Below, in pieces: positions 2,902 to 5,581 of a stretch of 5,581 bases of DNA. The stretch is from Candidatus Saccharimonadota bacterium (GTDB lineage: Bacteria; Patescibacteriota; Saccharimonadia; Saccharimonadales; JACDFO01). The DNA lies in assembly GCA_013815785.1 (NCBI GenBank), contig JACDFO010000046.1, positions 1 through 5,581 on the forward strand. Reading direction: 5' to 3'. The stretch's first letter is position 1. Each line of letters opens with the position of its first letter. A program made the translations under genes and the position numbers. The notes under the pieces were generated by a model. The model did no database searches. It was not told the origin of the DNA and saw only the letters and a list, made by a program, of their open reading frames with translations.

Positions 2902-5581
2902 TATCGTTTAGCATAACCTAAACGGTATAAAAGAGTAAGTACGATTGCGCCAGCTAGACCCGCTATAAAAACAGGGTAATTGTAAGGGGAGTTCTTAAGG
3001 CTAGTATCGGCCATGGAAGTAATCGCTGTACTATCCTCTACGGCATCGTTTGAAGAAAGATAAGCGTCACTGTCGCTAGTAATGTTTGCCGACAAAACAC
3101 TTCCTGTTTGAATGGACGGGGTGCTGGCGGGAGCTTCGGAAGAGATGTCCTGCAAGCTTGGTTCCTCCGGTACCGTCCCTTCAGATTTAGCCAACACGTT
3201 GCTGCTAATAGCCGGCTGTTGTAATGGGGCAAGGCCGATTATGTCGTCACAAGCGTCATCTTTGCCATCTTTATCTATATCTTGTCCCGAGGTTTCAAAT
3301 ATACCGCACGGCTGTGACGAATCAGCTTGGCCATCTCCGTTTTTATCGGACTCGGAATGAGCAACGTATATGACTTTATATACATCAATTTTATTGCCCG
3401 CTAAATCTTCGCCGTAAAGATGGAGGCTGTGAAACCCGGTACTTACGGACGCGGGTATGTTTACGGCCGATCTTACGGCACCCTTGTTGTCCGCTGTGAC
3501 GGATGCAAGCTCCGTGGGATCTGACAGCAGAACGATCTTTACTAAACTGGTTGGTTTAAAGAACTGTTTTATAGAACTATATGTTATATCCCACCAGTTT
3601 TCACGGTAAACAACATCATTAGATATAGTATCGTCATAGTTCAATTCTCTGACCTCGCGCCCAGTGCTTAACTTGTTTAAGAATAATAAGTCTGTCTCCT
3701 GGCTCGGGCCACTGATTAGTTTGTTTGGGGCTGGCATTGCCACGCTAAAATCGCTGGTTTGACTACGGATCGTTTCGGCAAACAGACGGTGGCCCTTGGC
3801 GTTTGGATGAAAGCTCTCGTTGCCAATTACTGAAGCAATATCGTCTCCGGCCGTTAGGCCGTTCATAGCTGGATATTCCGCACCTTCGCAAAAACCGTAG
3901 CCATTTAAGGAGTCCTTAATATCTACGTACTTGACTCCGGCATAAAATGCGGCTTGTTGGGTCACATAGTTCAGGCGCTCCATGAGAAGACTAGCAAACT
4001 CCAACTCATCACTATTAAGCCTGACGTTTATGGCGCAATCACCGTTGCTCTTTCCTATGTTTGGGTAGCCGATTATGTATATTTTTGCGTCCGGCTGGGT
4101 GGACGATTTAATTTTTTCATACAAATTAGTGAGCATACCAAATTTTCCATAAACAGACCGCAGTATCTCAAGCCGATCCTCGTAAGAGTTGTAGCAAGTG
4201 TCGGGTTCCAGGCAGCGCTTTATCATGCCGTCGAAGCCGATGTCATTACCAAGCATCGAGATAGTAACGACATCAGGATTACTATTATTGAAGTTATTGA
4301 GTTGGATATTAAAACCGGGCATCCATTTGCCTAGCTCATTGCTCGCCACGGCATCATCTCCTAAGTATTGGTTAGTTCTGTTAGGGTTTGTAAGGCTAAT
4401 ATCTATTATTTCTGGACCGATTGCATTCTTAGTTCGTGCGCCGCTGCATGCCACCGAGTGGTAGCTGTCGAGCTGGAGCTGCTCACCAATCAAATAAGGG
4501 TAAGAGCGTCTAGATAGGTGGCAGTTGTTTAAGCTATTTCCTTCATCAGTGCCCTTAAAATAAGAGTATGCACCTTCGCCGGAAGCGAACGAATCGCCCA
4601 GTGCAACATAATTCCTGGCGCGCGGTTTGGCGTTGGGCGCTCGCATTACATACCTTGTGTATCTCCCGCTGCTACCTGCGCTGTAATGGTAGAATACTAA
4701 GCTTTCATCGCCTCCAAATTCGGCCATGGTAAAGCGGTTGAAGCCCGGAACATTTGTTTTTAATAAATCGGTCAAATCACGGTAAGTGCAGTTGGCGTGC
4801 GATAGGGATAAATAAGCGTGCTCAGTGTCCTTGCAATCATTTAGGTCATAAACCCGCATCCATTGGCTGCCTACGGGTGCCGTTACACTCGCTACTGCAT
4901 ATCTGCCGTCATCGGTTATGGATAGTGCCATGAAGGGGTTGAATCCTGTGCCGTGCTGCATTGGCGCCCCGAAGTTCAAAATCTGTTTAGTAGCTAGATT
5001 TATTCTAAACATTGCATAGTTGACGGTAACACCGGTAGCCCACTTGCCGTTTTCGGAATAATTTATGCCTTGTCCCGCAGGTAGCGCCACATTGCTGCCG
5101 GACGATGTTTTGAGAGTCAGGCTTCCGGTTTCTGAAAGCGTGTGCGATACGGTGCCAAACAGACCAGAAGTTGTAGTTAACCCGGATCCATAGTGGAATC
5201 TCACGTAATTACTGGTGCTGCTGCCGCTGGTTTTAATTTCTAAAAACGTTCCTTCGTGCGGGGTAGGGCGCAGGTATGCCCCGATATTAGATATTGGGCC
5301 GGCGATAAGATTATTGTTAGCCACGAGGTTATTATCGGTACGAGCTAAGAGGCCAAGCGATGTAGAATACCAGCATCTATCAATAGTTTGCCGCCACAAT
5401 GGCAACCCAACCGAAAACAAACGCGTCAGCATAGTTGTGTCTTCGCAAGTAGGTTTGTAGCCTTGCTGTACGGATATATTAAACTGATCTGGTGGTATAG
5501 ACCACGATTCTTCTAGATTGGGTGATTGATTGAGATCAAGCCAAGTTTGGGGGGTGTTTTGGGCTGATACATCTAGCGACT
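2901..5581 (-). CDS. Large secreted, membrane-anchored SGNH/GDSL hydrolase (5' end outside window)
   Basis: At least 892 residues. The frame stays open from 5432 to the window edge, so the ATG at 5432 is probably internal; residues below count from it. About 124-265: three strand-rich segments with a propeller-like pattern (SENGKWATG, TDDGRYAVASV...VYDL, GGDESLVFYHY). 274-560: an SGNH hydrolase, SEST-like, with block I ALGDSFASGEG (Ser281), Gly331, block III GND (Asn396) and ESFHPN (His542); it should hydrolyse esters or lipids. 627-690: an Ig-like domain. 694-730: DxNxDGxxD and DxDxDGxxDxCD loops, thrombospondin type 3-like and probably Ca-binding. 731-815: a Ser/Thr/Pro/Glu-rich stalk. 820-838: a membrane anchor followed by AKR; there is no LPXTG. 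Residue -44 ends V-S-A, a possible signal-peptidase site. The true substrate is unknown. It is the first visible gene of the - strand unit. Confidence 0.88.
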   Translation of the reverse strand, partial: SLDVSAQNTPQTWLDLNQSPNLEESWSIPPDQFNISVQQGYKPTCEDTTMLTRLFSVGLPLWRQTIDRCWYSTSLGLLARTDNNLVANNNLIAGPISNIGAYLRPTPHEGTFLEIKTSGSSTSNYVRFHYGSGLTTTSGLFGTVSHTLSETGSLTLKTSSGSNVALPAGQGINYSENGKWATGVTVNYAMFRINLATKQILNFGAPMQHGTGFNPFMALSITDDGRYAVASVTAPVGSQWMRVYDLNDCKDTEHAYLSLSHANCTYRDLTDLLKTNVPGFNRFTMAEFGGDESLVFYHYSAGSSGRYTRYVMRAPNAKPRARNYVALGDSFASGEGAYSYFKGTDEGNSLNNCHLSRRSYPYLIGEQLQLDSYHSVACSGARTKNAIGPEIIDISLTNPNRTNQYLGDDAVASNELGKWMPGFNIQLNNFNNSNPDVVTISMLGNDIGFDGMIKRCLEPDTCYNSYEDRLEILRSVYGKFGMLTNLYEKIKSSTQPDAKIYIIGYPNIGKSNGDCAINVRLNSDELEFASLLMERLNYVTQQAAFYAGVKYVDIKDSLNGYGFCEGAEYPAMNGLTAGDDIASVIGNESFHPNAKGHRLFAETIRSQTSDFSVAMPAPNKLISGPSQETDLLFLNKLSTGREVRELNYDDTISNDVVYRENWWDITYSSIKQFFKPTSLVKIVLLSDPTELASVTADNKGAVRSAVNIPASVSTGFHSLHLYGEDLAGNKIDVYKVIYVAHSESDKNGDGQADSSQPCGIFETSGQDIDKDGKDDACDDIIGLAPLQQPAISSNVLAKSEGTVPEEPSLQDISSEAPASTPSIQTGSVLSANITSDSDAYLSSNDAVEDSTAITSMADTSLKNSPYNYPVFIAGLAGAIVLTLLYRLGYAKR

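Noticed and set aside
2901..2980. Sortase-type (LPXTG) cell-wall sorting signal at the hydrolase C-terminus
   Set aside because: A hydrophobic segment and basic tail are present, but no LPXTG-like motif precedes them; a plain membrane anchor fits better.
3954..4464. Two overlapping + strand open frames opposite the SGNH catalytic domain
   Set aside because: They are shadows of the hydrolase reading frame, which carries intact catalytic blocks across the same bases.
5215..5460. + strand 81-codon open frame near the right edge
   Set aside because: It lies opposite the hydrolase frame, which stays open through the same region and beyond the window.
35..5581. Alternative genetic code with TGA as glycine (as in Gracilibacteria/Absconditabacteria)
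   Set aside because: No gene contains in-frame TGA and glycine is encoded by GGN throughout; TAA and TAG serve as stops. Absence of TGA stops in six genes is too few to argue for recoding.

Overview
The window looks like a bacterial chromosome segment from the Candidate Phyla Radiation (Patescibacteria), most likely a Saccharibacteria (TM7)-type genome. The grounds are a compact rpmH-rnpA-yidC-jag cluster without yidD, a Jag protein without its N-terminal Jag-N domain, a short YidC with no lipoprotein signal, and a large surface SGNH hydrolase of a kind I associate with this lineage. That placement rests on recognition, not on a database search. All six genes stop at TAA or TAG and none needs TGA as a sense codon, so the standard code fits.

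Positions 1-2229 (+ strand) hold rpmH (ribosomal protein L34), rnpA (RNase P protein), yidC (membrane insertase) and jag (KH-R3H RNA-binding protein). This is the conserved block often found near dnaA and the replication origin. It links ribosome and tRNA maturation with membrane protein insertion. yidC and jag are 2 nt apart, and the jag ribosome binding site lies in the last codons of yidC. The rpmH-rnpA spacer (173-273) holds a perfect 14-bp RNA stem (one G-U pair) whose left arm is nearly duplicated. The rnpA-yidC spacer (622-754) holds nested complementary segments.

Positions 2230-2355 form a short gap between convergent transcription units. It holds two overlapping sigma70-like promoters on the + strand, followed within about 50 bases by a good intrinsic terminator, with no gene between them.

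Positions 2356-5581 (- strand) hold a two-gene unit. The upstream gene encodes a very large secreted SGNH/GDSL hydrolase that runs off the right edge of the window. It has a propeller-like N-terminal region, a catalytic domain, an Ig-like domain, calcium-binding repeats and a C-terminal membrane anchor. Its stop codon overlaps by one base the start of a 181-residue single-pass membrane protein with four extracytoplasmic cysteines. Together they suggest a cell-surface module, possibly facing a host cell or environmental lipids or esters. That role is inference.
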